DNA of 64,000 bases from Nostoc flagelliforme FACHB-838 (GTDB taxonomy: Bacteria; Cyanobacteriota; Cyanobacteriia; Cyanobacteriales; Nostocaceae). The notes beneath the pieces are model-generated. The model was not told the DNA's origin. It made no database searches and worked only from the letters and a program-made list of their open reading frames with translations. The stretch is from assembly GCF_014698065.1 (NCBI RefSeq), contig NZ_JACJSI010000001.1, positions 1 through 64,000 on the forward strand, written 5' to 3'. The position numbers were made by a program, and so were the translations under genes. Shown here in pieces: positions 5,324 to 15,390 of this stretch (positions within the stretch are counted from its first letter, which is position 1; each line of letters begins with the position of its first letter).

Positions 5324-7018
5324 TTACTGGGCTGTTACCAAGTAGGATGAAGGAATGGGTTGGGCACGTCCAGCATTGACGAGTGCCTGGTAAACAAAGG
5401 CAGCAACTTCGGCTCTAGTTGCCTGACGATTAGGATTGAGTTGCTTTACTGTGGGATAATTGATTACTAGTTGCCGTGCAGTTGCCGCAGCAACAGGAGC
5501 GATCGCATAATTAGGAATCTGGGCAGCATCGGTGTAAAAGGAAAGGACATTCTGATTATTTGCAGTTAAGCCCAAACCATTAGCTAAAGCTACTAACACC
5601 TGCACTCTGGGAATTTCTTGCTGTGGTTTAAAAGTTCCATCGGGATAACCAGAAACAAATTGACTCTGGTAAGCAGATTGAATTGCAGCGTAAGCCCAGA
5701 AGTTGGTCGCTACATCCTTAAATTTAATTGCTGCGCGTTTACTTGGTGGTGTTAGGGCTTTAGTGACAATAGTGGCGAATTGAGCGCGGGTTACAGGATC
5801 ATTGGGTTTAAAGCTGCCATCAGGAAAGCCAGCAATAATATTTTGGGAGGCTAGAGCTTCGATGTAGGTTTTTGCCCAGTAATTTGCTGGCACATCTTTA
5901 AAGGCGACAGGGCCTCCAGGGGGTACATCAACAGCTGCGGCAACGAAGTTGACTGAGCCAAAAATCTTTTTCTGGTCGATATCGTTGCCAATAGCTAAAA
6001 TCTGACCAGTTTTAGTGGCGTTGTTCACATCATAACGAGTGTTATTGCGGATAAGATTACCGCCAGGATTTTCGTTGGTACCAAGGTCGGGTAGAGCATT
6101 ACCAATTACTATTATTCCATCCCGTTTATTGTTCTGAATAACATTCTTACGCACTACGGGCTTCGCTGACTCTGAGATATAAAGACCGTCTTGGTTTTGG
6201 ACGATTTGGTTTTCCACTACTAGGGGTGTGGAAGTGCCATTAATCGACAGACCAAAACCAGTATCCTGAAATAAGTTATTCCGAATTTCTCCTTGGGCAC
6301 TTCTAACAACTGAAATCCCATTGCCTTGGTTTTGTACAAAGAGATTACCTTCGATTTTGGGATTACCTGTACCCGTGACAAAAACACCCTCTCGGACGCT
6401 GTTAGTAAAAGTATTGTTTTGGATAATCGGATTAGTTGACTCCACCCACACAGCCGTACCCCGGCTATTTGGGTTGGTAACGGTGACACCTGCGATCGTG
6501 GTATCTTGGTCGGCGAGGATGGTAATGTCCTGTCTGGCAAAGGTACGACTAGTGTAGAAACCTCCACCTGTAATCAATATTGCTTGACCTTTAGTAGTTT
6601 CATCACCCCGCAGTGTTACCCCTGGTTTAAGCAAGAGTGGGAATGTTTCGCCACTTTCCTGGTTATAGTTCCCAGGTGCTAATTGAATAACTGCACCTGG
6701 TTGAGCTTGACTCAGAGCGAAACTGATACTTTTGTAGGGTGCTGCTGAGGTTGTACCAGCACCCGCACTATCTGTACCAGTTGCTGGATTAACGTAAATC
6801 GCTGCGGCAGTTGCAGGAGCTTGCGCTGTGAGAGTTGGGACGATACTTTTTAAGTGAGTAGCACCAGCATTAACCTGACTTGCTAATAGTATTGATCCAC
6901 TAGAAACAACAAGCATTGTCGTTAGTCCGGCTCCCAGACGTAAAGTATAGCTGAGATGACTGCTAGAAAGAAGGCGAAAATTTTTCGCTAGAGAAATGTG
7001 AAAACCCTGATATTTCAT
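5324..7018 (-). CDS. Secreted beta-helix (DUF1565) protein with three SLH domains
   Basis: A 564-residue exported protein. A hydrophobic segment (GLTTMLVVSSGSILLASQVNA, about residues 31-51) acts as signal peptide or anchor. Residues about 70-320 form a DUF1565/parallel beta-helix region (IYVNPATGTDSAGAG, then repeated NTFTNS, NLFVQNQGNGI and NVIQNNKRDGI turns). Three S-layer homology domains follow (FKDVPANYWAKTYIEAL near 373, FKDVATNFWAYAAIQ near 436, and a weaker third). SLH domains bind peptidoglycan-linked polymer; in cyanobacteria such proteins sit in the periplasm or outer membrane. The ligand of the beta-helix is unknown. It is a single gene, with a hairpin downstream. Confidence 0.88.
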   Translation of the reverse strand: MKYQGFHISLAKNFRLLSSSHLSYTLRLGAGLTTMLVVSSGSILLASQVNAGATHLKSIVPTLTAQAPATAAAIYVNPATGTDSAGAGTTSAAPYKSISFALSQAQPGAVIQLAPGNYNQESGETFPLLLKPGVTLRGDETTKGQAILITGGGFYTSRTFARQDITILADQDTTIAGVTVTNPNSRGTAVWVESTNPIIQNNTFTNSVREGVFVTGTGNPKIEGNLFVQNQGNGISVVRSAQGEIRNNLFQDTGFGLSINGTSTPLVVENQIVQNQDGLYISESAKPVVRKNVIQNNKRDGIIVIGNALPDLGTNENPGGNLIRNNTRYDVNNATKTGQILAIGNDIDQKKIFGSVNFVAAAVDVPPGGPVAFKDVPANYWAKTYIEALASQNIIAGFPDGSFKPNDPVTRAQFATIVTKALTPPSKRAAIKFKDVATNFWAYAAIQSAYQSQFVSGYPDGTFKPQQEIPRVQVLVALANGLGLTANNQNVLSFYTDAAQIPNYAIAPVAAATARQLVINYPTVKQLNPNRQATRAEVAAFVYQALVNAGRAQPIPSSYLVTAQ

Positions 7019-7384
7019 TTTTTCCGTCTGTGAGTGCTGAATTATGGTCTGTCAAAGAAGGTTGAAGGTAGCAGCTTTGTAGCTGCTGTAAAATCTATGC
7101 AAAACTATACTGGATGATTAGCGCTGATTCAGCTAAATTCCTTAGATAGATCACAGAACTTATACATTAGTTATATTATTTTATTCAGAAAATTTTACTA
7201 GTATACTGTAGTCGAACTTTGCCTGACTCTAACAAACAAAGGGCAAAATCAACTTGTTACGCCCCAAGCTTTGTTAATTAAGACGGTAACTGGACTTTCG
7301 CGCCCACTTTGGGGTTTTCGGGAGTCTCAACAAGTCTCTCGCTGCCTTGTCTAAGCCTTCATCGTGTCTACTCAATAGGTTATT
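7019..7384. other. Divergent promoter region
   Basis: A gene-free 366-bp stretch between the divergent SLH-protein and DUF1400 genes. It is A/T-rich around 7120-7210 and must carry both promoters. I could not assign specific -10/-35 elements or binding sites. Confidence 0.4.
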
Positions 7385-8008
7385 TTGTGGTATTACCTAA
7401 AGTTAGATGCTGCAAATAATTTTGCTGAAATATCATTAGATCAAAAGCAAACCTATTGGAAATTGGCAGAAATGCACTTTAAATTTTTGGGGCTGCGTCG
7501 CACCTTACTTTCAGTAGGTAGTATCTGCCTTCTACTTTTGTCCACTCCTGCCTTTGCTGCGGAACGAGTGGTGCTAAATTATGGTATTTTCCGTGAATCA
7601 CTTTCAGTAGAGGAGCTATCCACCTTTGCCCAAACAGGTGAACTTTCACGTTCACTACGAGTTAATTTTGCTTTGGCTCGACAAGACCCCAAAGCAATCC
7701 GCCAGTATTTAACGGAGCCGATAAAAGTAAACCTTGTATTTTTAGATAGAGTGCTAAATAGCCGGATTGGTAATATTATTTTGGATCAAATTAGTGAAGT
7801 TATTTATACACCGTCTCGGAGAGCAGATAGACAGGCTTTGCGAGCCGCTTTGGTACTTTCTGCGAGTCAAGACGGACAGGTATCGCTAATCGAAATTATT
7901 GAAAACTATCCCACCAATGAAGTGGAAGTTGATGGCAAACGCTTGGAGAGTGCATACCTTCAACTCCGTCGCTTGCAAACAAGCCTGCAAGATTTACTCA
8001 ATTTTTAG
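7385..8008 (+). CDS. Stand-alone DUF1400 protein, exported
   Basis: The DUF1400 region (VVLNYGIFRESLSVEEL, about residues 60-76, through EVEVDGKRLESA near 180) covers almost the whole mature protein. In cyanobacteria DUF1400 usually precedes an alpha/beta-hydrolase domain; here no hydrolase follows. The signal peptide is clear (RRTLLSVGSICLLLLSTPAFAAE). The frame gives 207 residues from 7385. An ATG at 7472 (MHFKFLGLRRTLL) would place the signal peptide at the very N-terminus and is the more likely start. The function is unknown. The last four bases overlap the stop of the convergent small gene. Confidence 0.75.
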   Translation: MWYYLKLDAANNFAEISLDQKQTYWKLAEMHFKFLGLRRTLLSVGSICLLLLSTPAFAAERVVLNYGIFRESLSVEELSTFAQTGELSRSLRVNFALARQDPKAIRQYLTEPIKVNLVFLDRVLNSRIGNIILDQISEVIYTPSRRADRQALRAALVLSASQDGQVSLIEIIENYPTNEVEVDGKRLESAYLQLRRLQTSLQDLLNF

Positions 8009-8202
8009 TAGGCTAAAGTTTCTAAAGTTTCTCTTAAATACCGTTGTACCTGTTGTTCCAAGCGAATTCCTTGTAATTGAGCATCGCGTTCTAGTTGCCA
8101 GCGTTGAAAACCGGAACTCGTAGAGATTGCACATTTGAGACTATACCAAATTTCAGTATCAGCAGAAAATTGGCGATCGCTAGAAGCTGGAATTTGAGCC
8201 AT
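8005..8202 (-). CDS. Small conserved cyanobacterial protein of unknown function
   Basis: A 65-residue soluble protein (MAQIPASSDRQFSADTEIWY ... RYLRETLETLAY). I recall similar short proteins in other Nostocales, but no function. An AGGA sequence lies 3 nt before the ATG, with AAAGGA further upstream, which supports real translation. The central segment SSGFQRWQLERDAQ is predicted helical. It is convergent with, and overlaps by four bases, the DUF1400 gene. Confidence 0.7.
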   Translation of the reverse strand: MAQIPASSDRQFSADTEIWYSLKCAISTSSGFQRWQLERDAQLQGIRLEQQVQRYLRETLETLAY

Positions 8203-8242
8203 AGTTCCTCATTCCTTTATTTTAACTTCAACAGTAATTGGG

Positions 8243-8330
8243 CATTGGGAAGATGCAGAGGGGCACAAAGCTTGGAGCAGAGGGGAAAGATGTAATTTTT
8301 TATTCTCTCCCTTGCCCCTTGCCCCCAGTA
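8243..8330. repeat. Dispersed repeat, copy 1
   Basis: Contains CATTGGGAAGATGCAGAGG followed by GGCACAAAGCTT and then an A/G-rich and complementary C/T-rich run. The same block recurs at 15300-15390 and, inverted, at 54276-54344. Confidence 0.7.
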
Positions 8331-8411
8331 AGAACTGCTTCTTCATCTTCCTCTGCTCCTCTGGTACTTATTTATAGCCCTTTAAAGTGAAATAATATAC
8401 TTTACGGGCTG

Positions 8412-9032
8412 CTACGAATCTGTATTTATCCTAAACAAGGATTGCAGTAATCGAGGCACGATTTGATTAACCCGCACCCCTAAAATGGTGAAATCTTGCT
8501 TAATCTTTTCTAAAGATAATGGTTCTATACCAGCGAATTCTGTGTCATTAGTCACTAAAACTCGCATTACACTCACAGGTATTTGCAAAAATAGATTGCT
8601 GCCCAAAAAGGCTAACCCCGCAAACACTAGTGCAACGCTGCGCCATTGTGGAAGAAATTTAGCTGAGTTTGCTACTAATGGGGCAATTTGGTAGAGATGC
8701 CACAGTACCCAAAGTGACAATACTGCTGCCACTAAGGCCAGGATACGATTTAACTTTGTATTAGTTAAACAGAGAATTTTTCGCTGCCGTTCAGTCAGAT
8801 TTTCTGGCTTTAGGGCTATTCCTAAAAGAGCAAATATATAAAAAGGGCGGCGCAACTGCATCCATAGCAGGGGGAGAACACCAATGGCGGCAACTAAGAA
8901 TAGCTCCATCCATACTGGCAAAAACGGCTCGCCTACAGAGAGAAATAATAAGCAGAGTACTAAAAAAACAGGCAACGTCGCCAATCCAGCGACGTGAATC
9001 CACAAAATAGGTTCAGAGCGAAATGAATGCAT
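8412..9032 (-). CDS. Low-complexity-tail-type membrane protein
   Basis: A 206-residue integral membrane protein with four to five hydrophobic segments (about 9-31, 40-56, 62-74, 95-115 and 132-150). The N-terminal FRSEPILWIHVAGLATLPVF is the characteristic start of a cyanobacterial family annotated as 'low-complexity tail membrane protein'. The tail expected from that name is short here, ending FRINTDS after VNQIVPRLLQS. The function is unknown. It is downstream of infB in the same orientation, with about 105 bp of repeat-rich spacer, so it may be the last gene of that transcript. Confidence 0.75.
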   Translation of the reverse strand: MHSFRSEPILWIHVAGLATLPVFLVLCLLFLSVGEPFLPVWMELFLVAAIGVLPLLWMQLRRPFYIFALLGIALKPENLTERQRKILCLTNTKLNRILALVAAVLSLWVLWHLYQIAPLVANSAKFLPQWRSVALVFAGLAFLGSNLFLQIPVSVMRVLVTNDTEFAGIEPLSLEKIKQDFTILGVRVNQIVPRLLQSLFRINTDS

Positions 9033-9137
9033 ATTATAAAAAGTTATGAGTTAAGAGTTAGGAGTTCGGAATTAGCAGCGTTGAACTCCTAACTCCTAAA
9101 TTATTACTCCTAACTTCTAACCATTTTACCCTTAACA

Positions 9138-12100
9138 CTATCTCGTTAAGGTGAGAGTGCGGCGTTTCGTAACCATCTGATAGGATTCGATGATGTCACC
9201 TTCAACCCAATCATTGAATTTATCCATGCCGACACCGCATTCATAACCGGCGTTGACCTCACGAGCATCTTCTTTCATCCGTTTTAGGGAGTCAAGCACG
9301 CCTTCATAGATCACCTTACCGCCGCGTCGCACCCTGACTTTGCAGTTGCGAACTAGCTTGCCAGATTGAACGTAGCAACCGGCAACCGCACCACGACCGA
9401 CTGGGAAGACGGCACGGACTTCGGTTTGACCCAAGGGTTCTTCCACCAACTCTGGTTCCAAAAGACCTTCCAAGGCATCTTGAATATCTTCTAGGAGTTT
9501 GTAAATCACGTTGTATTCCCGGACATCTACACCCGCTTCATCTGCGGCTTGTCTAGCGCCACTGGCAAAGGTGGTATTAAAGCCGATAATTACAGCGTTA
9601 CTAGCAGCTGCTAAGTCGATATCTGTCTCGGTAATTTCCCCAGCAGTGGCCAATAGCATCCGAATTTGGACTTCGTTTTGTGGGATTTGCTTGAGCGCTC
9701 CCACAATGGCTTCTACGGAACCTTGTACGTCTCCCTTCAAGATCAAGTTGAGTTCTTTCAACTCGCCTTCTTGTGCTTGAGCCGACAGGGTTGTAAGGGT
9801 AACACGTCCTTGTAACAAACGCGATAGGCGTTGTCTGTCTGCGCGATCGCTAGCGAGTGTTCTGGCTTCTTTTTCGTTCTGGAAAACCTCGAACTCGTCG
9901 CCGGCTGCTGGCACATCACTTAAACCTAGTACCTCGACAGCAAAGGAAGGAGAAGCAATGTCTACTCTCTTACTTCTGTCATCCACCATCGCCCGGACTT
10001 TACCGAAGGCCGAGCCAGCTACTAAGATATCTCCCACATGCAGGGTGCCATTTTGAATTAGCAGGGTAGCAACTGCTCCCTTAGCTTTATCCAGATGTGC
10101 TTCAATGACAGTTCCTTTCGCGGTACGATCTGGGTTGGCAGATAGTTCTGCAACCTCTGCTACCAGGAGAATCATCTCTAAGAGCGTATCCAGATTTTCA
10201 CCTCTGATAGCGCTCACGGGAACCATAATTGTCTCACCGCCCCAGTCTTCTGATGTCAGACCATACTGGGTCAGCTCTTGTTTCACCCGCTCTGGTTGTG
10301 CCCCTTCTTTGTCAATTTTGTTGATTGCAACAACAATTGGCACTCCCGCAGCTTGGGCATGACTAATGGCTTCAATGGTTTGGGGACGGACACCATCATC
10401 AGCAGCTACTACTAAGACGGCAATGTCTGTTACCCGCGCTCCTCGTGCCCGCATAGCTGTAAAGGCTTCGTGACCAGGAGTATCCAGGAAGACTATCTGC
10501 TGAGGTTTACCCTCATGTTCCAAATCTACATGGTATGCACCAATGTGTTGAGTGATCCCACCAGCTTCGCCAGCAGCCACTTTGGTTTTGCGAATTGAGT
10601 CAAGCAGAGTTGTTTTACCGTGGTCTACGTGACCCATAATTGTCACGACTGGCGGACGGCGATGCAGATATTCTTGGTCTTCTGCGCCGACCATTTCCGT
10701 TATTTTCCGAGCTTCTGCTTCTCGCTCGGCGGTTTCGACTTCTATTTCTAGTTCTTTTCCTACTAGGGTAATTGTGGGAATATCCAGATTTTGGGTGATA
10801 CTCACCGCCATACCTTTAAGGAACAGGATTTTGACAATCTCTGTATCAGGAACGGCTAAAACGTCAGACAGTTCTTGCACAGTCAACGGCCCTGTGATCG
10901 TCACTTTTTCGGGGCGATCGCGCTTTGTCTCGGCTTCTTGACGACGGTTTTGGTGATGGTCGCGGCTCGAAGACTTGGAACCAGACCTGGAACCAGACTT
11001 TCTCCCTCTTGCAGTTGGGGCGCTAGCAAGGGTTGCACCTGGCATCTGTACAGGTCGAGTCGCTTTAGGTTTGGGAGGACGAGCGATGGAAAGGCTGACT
11101 TGGACGGTGGCTGGTGAGTCGATATCGTCATCATCGAGCAAATCTTCTTCAAACTCATCATCGAGTATGGGCTTGATCCGCTTGCCTTTGACGCCAGCTT
11201 TTGCCTTCTCTTTAACTTCGTCAATGATTTCCTCTTCTACCCACTTTTTGCCGCCTTTGGTCGGTCGAGGCGGACTTGGGCGTTTCAAATCGAGGAGATC
11301 CGGTGTGACTGGTTCATCACCCAACCCTTGAGATTTGCCCGCTGTGCCTGACATCTGTCTGGGTGGAGTAGCGATCGGCATTGCCGCTGCTACAGCTTCA
11401 CCTGGACGTGCTGGCCTGGGTCGTTGTCCTTCTCCTAGCTGTGATGGAGCAGATGGTCTACTACCCCTCTGCTCTGGTCTGGTGGGTGAAGGAGTGGGGC
11501 GACTTGTTCTTTGTGGCGCACCTGGTGGGGACTGGTCTGTTGGCAGTTTAGCGACTCTCGGCTTAATTTGCTCGCGATCGCCTTCCGCAGGTCGTAGCCG
11601 TTGGTCGCGTTTGAGAATCGGTTTATCTGCCTGAGATACCGGTTGTTCATCTACCACCTGCGCTTCTTCCGCCGCAGGTCTGGCTGGAGGAGCAACTAGT
11701 TGTGGTTTGATCGGTTTTTCCGATTTCGGTCTGGGTGGAACTGTTTTTTCCGGTTTTTGGGATGCTATTTTTTCCGGTGTCGGATTTGGATTAGGCGTTT
11801 GTTCCAAGTCAGCGATCGGAGGTTGCTCTTGAGTCTCAGATTGAGTCCGGGGCACAGGTCGAGTTGGTGCTGCCGGTTTCAGGGGTGAGACTGGTGTAGC
11901 GAAAGGCCGTGGAGGAGAGGGAGGATTAGCTTCAGACAAGGCAGCTTGGGTATTGTTAGCAAGTGACGCCTCTGGGGCGTTGGAGGTAGTATTTCTCAAT
12001 ATTTTGGGTTTGCGTATTTCCAAAATTTGCTGTTTGTGGGGTGCAGCAGGTCGGTTACGTCCGCCGTTCGGTGGTGAATTCGGCTTATGGCTGGTTGTAC

Positions 12101-12299
12101 CTAATTCCTTTTTGGCTGACACATTCGTAGTTGCTAGCTTTTCTGCTGCCGCCCGGATGTTTTCTGCCTCGGATTCTGAAATCGTGCTGCTATGGCTTTT
12201 GACCGCAATATCGAGCTGGTCGCAAATTGCTAGTAGCTCTTTGTTATCCAAATTCAATTCCTTTGATAATTCATAAATTCTAACTTTGCCGTTGTTCAT
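9138..12299 (-). CDS. infB: Translation initiation factor IF-2
   Basis: A 1053-residue IF-2, the GTPase that places initiator fMet-tRNA on the 30S subunit. An IF2_N domain occupies about residues 1-55 ([22 protein letters not shown]). A long Pro/Arg/Lys-rich disordered linker runs to about 470, followed by a second N-domain element. The GTPase domain has GHVDHGKT (G1), DTPGHE (G3) and NKID (G4), and domains II-IV run to the end. The length is typical for cyanobacteria with their extended linker. Many open frames on the opposite strand are shadows of the GC-rich linker. It follows rimP, nusA and ylxR, the usual bacterial order. Confidence 0.98.
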   Translation of the reverse strand: MNNGKVRIYELSKELNLDNKELLAICDQLDIAVKSHSSTISESEAENIRAAAEKLATTNVSAKKELGTTSHKPNSPPNGGRNRPAAPHKQQILEIRKPKILRNTTSNAPEASLANNTQAALSEANPPSPPRPFATPVSPLKPAAPTRPVPRTQSETQEQPPIADLEQTPNPNPTPEKIASQKPEKTVPPRPKSEKPIKPQLVAPPARPAAEEAQVVDEQPVSQADKPILKRDQRLRPAEGDREQIKPRVAKLPTDQSPPGAPQRTSRPTPSPTRPEQRGSRPSAPSQLGEGQRPRPARPGEAVAAAMPIATPPRQMSGTAGKSQGLGDEPVTPDLLDLKRPSPPRPTKGGKKWVEEEIIDEVKEKAKAGVKGKRIKPILDDEFEEDLLDDDDIDSPATVQVSLSIARPPKPKATRPVQMPGATLASAPTARGRKSGSRSGSKSSSRDHHQNRRQEAETKRDRPEKVTITGPLTVQELSDVLAVPDTEIVKILFLKGMAVSITQNLDIPTITLVGKELEIEVETAEREAEARKITEMVGAEDQEYLHRRPPVVTIMGHVDHGKTTLLDSIRKTKVAAGEAGGITQHIGAYHVDLEHEGKPQQIVFLDTPGHEAFTAMRARGARVTDIAVLVVAADDGVRPQTIEAISHAQAAGVPIVVAINKIDKEGAQPERVKQELTQYGLTSEDWGGETIMVPVSAIRGENLDTLLEMILLVAEVAELSANPDRTAKGTVIEAHLDKAKGAVATLLIQNGTLHVGDILVAGSAFGKVRAMVDDRSKRVDIASPSFAVEVLGLSDVPAAGDEFEVFQNEKEARTLASDRADRQRLSRLLQGRVTLTTLSAQAQEGELKELNLILKGDVQGSVEAIVGALKQIPQNEVQIRMLLATAGEITETDIDLAAASNAVIIGFNTTFASGARQAADEAGVDVREYNVIYKLLEDIQDALEGLLEPELVEEPLGQTEVRAVFPVGRGAVAGCYVQSGKLVRNCKVRVRRGGKVIYEGVLDSLKRMKEDAREVNAGYECGVGMDKFNDWVEGDIIESYQMVTKRRTLTLTR

Positions 12300-12779
12300 C
12301 CACTCTTCCCCTTTAATTTACAGTTTTAGCGGATGGTTGCCTGGTTTGCGACATCTCCATCCTTGGATTACTGTTTTTAGACTGCCGTTCAGTTTTTGCC
12401 GGTGCCTCCAATCAGGAAAGAGAGATGTTTCGGTTTAATAATGGCATCTCCACCAGGAATGATGGTTGAGGGATACCCATAAAAATTTCTTAAATAAAAG
12501 ATTTTTATAGGAACCCTTGACGCCGAACTGCGCCTGAGCGCTACCAGGTTGCCATTTTGTAGTTTCTTGTTTTGTTGATTCTGAGTCTTCCACAACACAA
12601 TCGATTACATCTTAATTCTGGGAATATTGCCTCGCCCCTCCTTATTGGAGAGCCGAATGCCTTTTACACCCATTTACTATTTTGGCACTAACCTTAACGA
12701 TCAACAGAGAGTGTGATGAAAGCGCGACTTCGGCTTTCGACACAATTCCTCTGGAGATTACGCCACAAAAGTGTTCCAA
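12300..12779. other. Long ylxR-infB spacer without a recognised gene
   Basis: 480 bp separate ylxR from infB. Open frames on both strands lack recognisable protein sequence. It may hold an infB leader or internal promoter; nothing specific is visible apart from a GGGGAAGAG ribosome-binding region just before the infB ATG. Confidence 0.4.
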
Positions 12780-13049
12780 CTAAATTTGGTTTTGGGTATT
12801 ACTGCCGGATAGACGTTGCCACAAGCTTTGGTACAGTGTTTCTGGCACTGATGCATGTAGCGATCGCCCTAGTCGATTTTTTTTTTGAGCCGCTTGTAGG
12901 CAACTCATTTCGGGACAAATATAGGCAGAACGCCCCATGCCCTGATCTAATTGTACCTTTCCCGATGGAAAGACGCGGATAATCCGCCAAAACTGATCTT
13001 TTGAGCCTACTTTACGGCAACTAATACAGCGCCGAGAATTTGGTTTCAT
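12780..13049 (-). CDS. ylxR: YlxR family (DUF448) RNA-binding protein
   Basis: An 89-residue basic protein with the family's N-terminal RRCISCRKVGSKDQFWRI (about 6-23), the GRSAYICP turn (about 39-46) and a C-terminal helix. YlxR/RnpM binds RNA; in Bacillus it has been linked to RNase P. The position between nusA and infB is the classical one. The start MKPNSRR fits family length. No truncation is seen. Confidence 0.92.
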   Translation of the reverse strand: MKPNSRRCISCRKVGSKDQFWRIIRVFPSGKVQLDQGMGRSAYICPEMSCLQAAQKKNRLGRSLHASVPETLYQSLWQRLSGSNTQNQI

Positions 13050-13197
13050 CGGTTCTCTATGATCTCAGCCCAGGATAATGGAAGTAAAAAGAAGTTTATT
13101 ATTACTATTTTTCACTTATACCAACTAGCTTTTGAGAAAATAATCCTTAAGACTGAGACTACAATCTACAGTATCAAAACTTTACAAAATTAATCAA

Positions 13198-14484
13198 TTA
13201 TTCATCATCGTTATTATCAAAACTATCCTCCTCTTCTAATTCGTCCTGATTTTCATCCTCGAATTCTTCCTCAAATTCCAGATCGTCTTCCTCTGATTCC
13301 TCTGATTGATATTTTGTTCTGACGGCTGCAAATTTAGCATCCTCTCCTGCAAAGTCATACTTAGCTTTGTCTTTGATGTCAATTTTCCAACCAGTCAAGC
13401 GAGCTGCTAAACGAACGTTTTGCCCTTCTTTACCTATAGCCAAACTTAATTGATCTTCAGCCACAAGTACGTGAGTTTGCCGCGATTCTGGATCCATCAG
13501 GCGTACTTCATCCACCCGTGCTGGACTTAAGGCATTAGCGATGTATGTTGCTGGGTCTGGCGACCAGCGAATTACATCTATTTTTTCACCGCGTAATTCG
13601 TTGACTACCACTTGAATTCGCGATCCCCTCGCTCCAATACAAGCGCCTACTGGGTCTACATCGCGATCAAGAGTATCTACTGCTATTTTAGTCCGGGGGC
13701 CGACATAACGGGAGGGGGGGTTTGCCTCCCTCGCTACGGCAACAATCCGTACCACTTCATCTTCGATTTCTGGGACTTCGTTGGCGAAAAGATAAACCAC
13801 CAAACCAGCATCAGCACGAGACACAAGCAACTGTGGCCCCCGTTGCTGACCTTGGGAGACTTTTTTGAGATATACCTTGAAGGTGGCATTTGCCCGATAA
13901 TTATCGTTGGGTAGCTGTTCTCGCTTTGGTAATTCGGCTTCTACTTCTGGCTGACCAAAGCCACTGCTAACTGCCAAAACCACTGATTGCCGCTCAAACC
14001 GCAGGACTCTTGCTTGCAGTACAGTTCCTTCTAAATCTTGGAACTCTTCTTGCACCATCTGGCGCTGTTGATCCCGTAATTTTTGCGCTAGTACTTGCTT
14101 AGTTTGCATCGCCGCCATCCGACCAAATTCTCCTTGGTCAGGGGTAACATCTAACACCACGGAGTCCCCTAATTGCGCTTCGGGAGCTACTTGTTGAACT
14201 TCGTCTAGGGAAATTTGGTGGTCTGTGTTATTGACTTCTTCGACAATGGTTTTGGTGGAAAGAACGCGAAAGCCTTCTCCTTCAATATCGAGTTCTACTT
14301 CAAAATTATCAAAATAGTCTTCATCAAACTGCTTGCGCTCTAAATTTTGGGCGCGACGATAACGTTCGTAGCCTTTTAGTAGTGCTTCTCTAATAGCTGA
14401 TTGAACTGCAAGCCGGGGTAAATTTCGTTCTCGACTAATACTTTCAATTAATTCTTTTAATCCAGGTAAAGTAACCATTGACAT
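13198..14484 (-). CDS. nusA: Transcription termination/antitermination factor NusA
   Basis: A 428-residue NusA: N-terminal RNA polymerase-binding domain (about 1-120), S1 domain (about 130-200), two KH domains (VGACIGARGSRIQ near 275 and AIGKEGQNVRLAARLTGWKI near 350) and a very acidic C-terminal tail (EEDDLEFEEEFEDENQDELE). It modulates pausing and termination and couples to ribosomal RNA transcription. The ATG at 14484 is chosen because AAAGGAG lies 7 nt upstream; an in-frame TTG at 14490 overlaps that spacing. The gene lies between rimP and ylxR. Confidence 0.97.
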   Translation of the reverse strand: MSMVTLPGLKELIESISRERNLPRLAVQSAIREALLKGYERYRRAQNLERKQFDEDYFDNFEVELDIEGEGFRVLSTKTIVEEVNNTDHQISLDEVQQVAPEAQLGDSVVLDVTPDQGEFGRMAAMQTKQVLAQKLRDQQRQMVQEEFQDLEGTVLQARVLRFERQSVVLAVSSGFGQPEVEAELPKREQLPNDNYRANATFKVYLKKVSQGQQRGPQLLVSRADAGLVVYLFANEVPEIEDEVVRIVAVAREANPPSRYVGPRTKIAVDTLDRDVDPVGACIGARGSRIQVVVNELRGEKIDVIRWSPDPATYIANALSPARVDEVRLMDPESRQTHVLVAEDQLSLAIGKEGQNVRLAARLTGWKIDIKDKAKYDFAGEDAKFAAVRTKYQSEESEEDDLEFEEEFEDENQDELEEEDSFDNNDDE

Positions 14485-14707
14485 AAGCAATCTCCTTTAA
14501 AAATTAGGGAGTGGGGACTGGGGACTGGGGACTGGCGATGGGGGACTGAGAACTGAAAACTACGCATTAAAGCCAGGGATTAGAGAATAGCTTTACACTA
14601 ATCTCTAACCTCTAGCCCCTAGCCTCTAACCTTAAGCCTTTAGTTCCTAATCTCTAGCCTTGAGCAAAGCGCTCTAGTCTCTAACTCAACCAGCCTTAGC
14701 CCTTTGT
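14485..14707. repeat. Low-complexity repeats between rimP and nusA
   Basis: Contains tandem GGGGACT units (14512-14535) and several near-copies of TCTAGCCTCTAACC/CTAATCTCTAGCC (14590-14690). These are typical filamentous-cyanobacterial spacer repeats. No gene is seen. Confidence 0.6.
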
Positions 14708-15169
14708 TTATCGGCGCTCGTCTAGCTGCACCTTAGTAATTAGGGAGCGGGGAATTTCGACTACACGACCTTTTTGGTTTAAGTAAAGTGCTGTCTCATC
14801 CCGACGAATCAACTGACCAGTCCATTCTTGTTGTCCGTCGTAGGGGGGCGTTGTGGAGATGATGACAGGAAATCCTTTAAAAGAAATAAACTCCCTGTCT
14901 GTTACCAGTTGCCGCGAAATACCGGGACTAGACACTTCCAAGACGTATTTATCTGGAACGATTTCCGCAGCATCTAAGGAGGCTTCTAAAGCACGGCTCA
15001 TCCTCTCACAATCGTTCAACCCGGTGTCTTGCTCAGGATTGCGAATGTCTACCCGCAACACTGGTGGACTTTGGTTAGTGTGAAAAACCACGCCAACCAC
15101 TTCCAATCCCAGTTCTTCTGCCACTGGTGTCGCCAAATCAATAATTTGTGGAACTAAAGGATGAGCCAT
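14708..15169 (-). CDS. rimP: Ribosome maturation factor RimP
   Basis: A 153-residue RimP, needed for 30S subunit maturation. The N-terminal alpha/beta domain starts [21 protein letters not shown] and contains [25 protein letters not shown]; the C-terminal SH3-like domain covers [13 protein letters not shown] and the rest. The frame extends upstream to 15250, but homologs begin at MAHPLVPQI, so the ATG at 15169 is used. It is the first gene of the rimP-nusA-ylxR-infB cluster. Confidence 0.95.
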   Translation of the reverse strand: MAHPLVPQIIDLATPVAEELGLEVVGVVFHTNQSPPVLRVDIRNPEQDTGLNDCERMSRALEASLDAAEIVPDKYVLEVSSPGISRQLVTDREFISFKGFPVIISTTPPYDGQQEWTGQLIRRDETALYLNQKGRVVEIPRSLITKVQLDERR

Positions 15170-15299
15170 GAGAGAATTCAATAAAAAAAGTGGGCGTCGA
15201 CCCACTTCCTGCGATAGGTATATCTTCCAAGAAGTCTTGTGACGAACCAAATGATGATTCGCCTAATTACGAGTTTAGCGCATTTCTTTTATAGTCGTG

Positions 15300-15390
15300 C
15301 ATTGGGAAGAGGCAGAGGGGCACAAAGCTTAAAGCAGAGGGGAAAGAGCTAATTATTTTATTCTCCCTCTTGCCCCCTGCCTCCCCTGCC
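15300..15390. repeat. Dispersed repeat, copy 2
   Basis: Begins CATTGGGAAGAGGCAGAGGG, continues GCACAAAGCTTA, then an A/G-rich run and a C/T-rich run. Its first 32 bases are identical to the inverted copy near 54313-54344. It lies between rimP and the membrane-protein gene at 15391. Confidence 0.75.

Noticed and set aside
9511..12276. Many open frames opposite infB
   Set aside because: They are shadows of the GC-rich linker and GTPase coding sequence, low in complexity and without family resemblance.
12713..12982. 89-residue plus-strand frame opposite ylxR
   Set aside because: It overlaps the well-supported ylxR gene and has no family resemblance.
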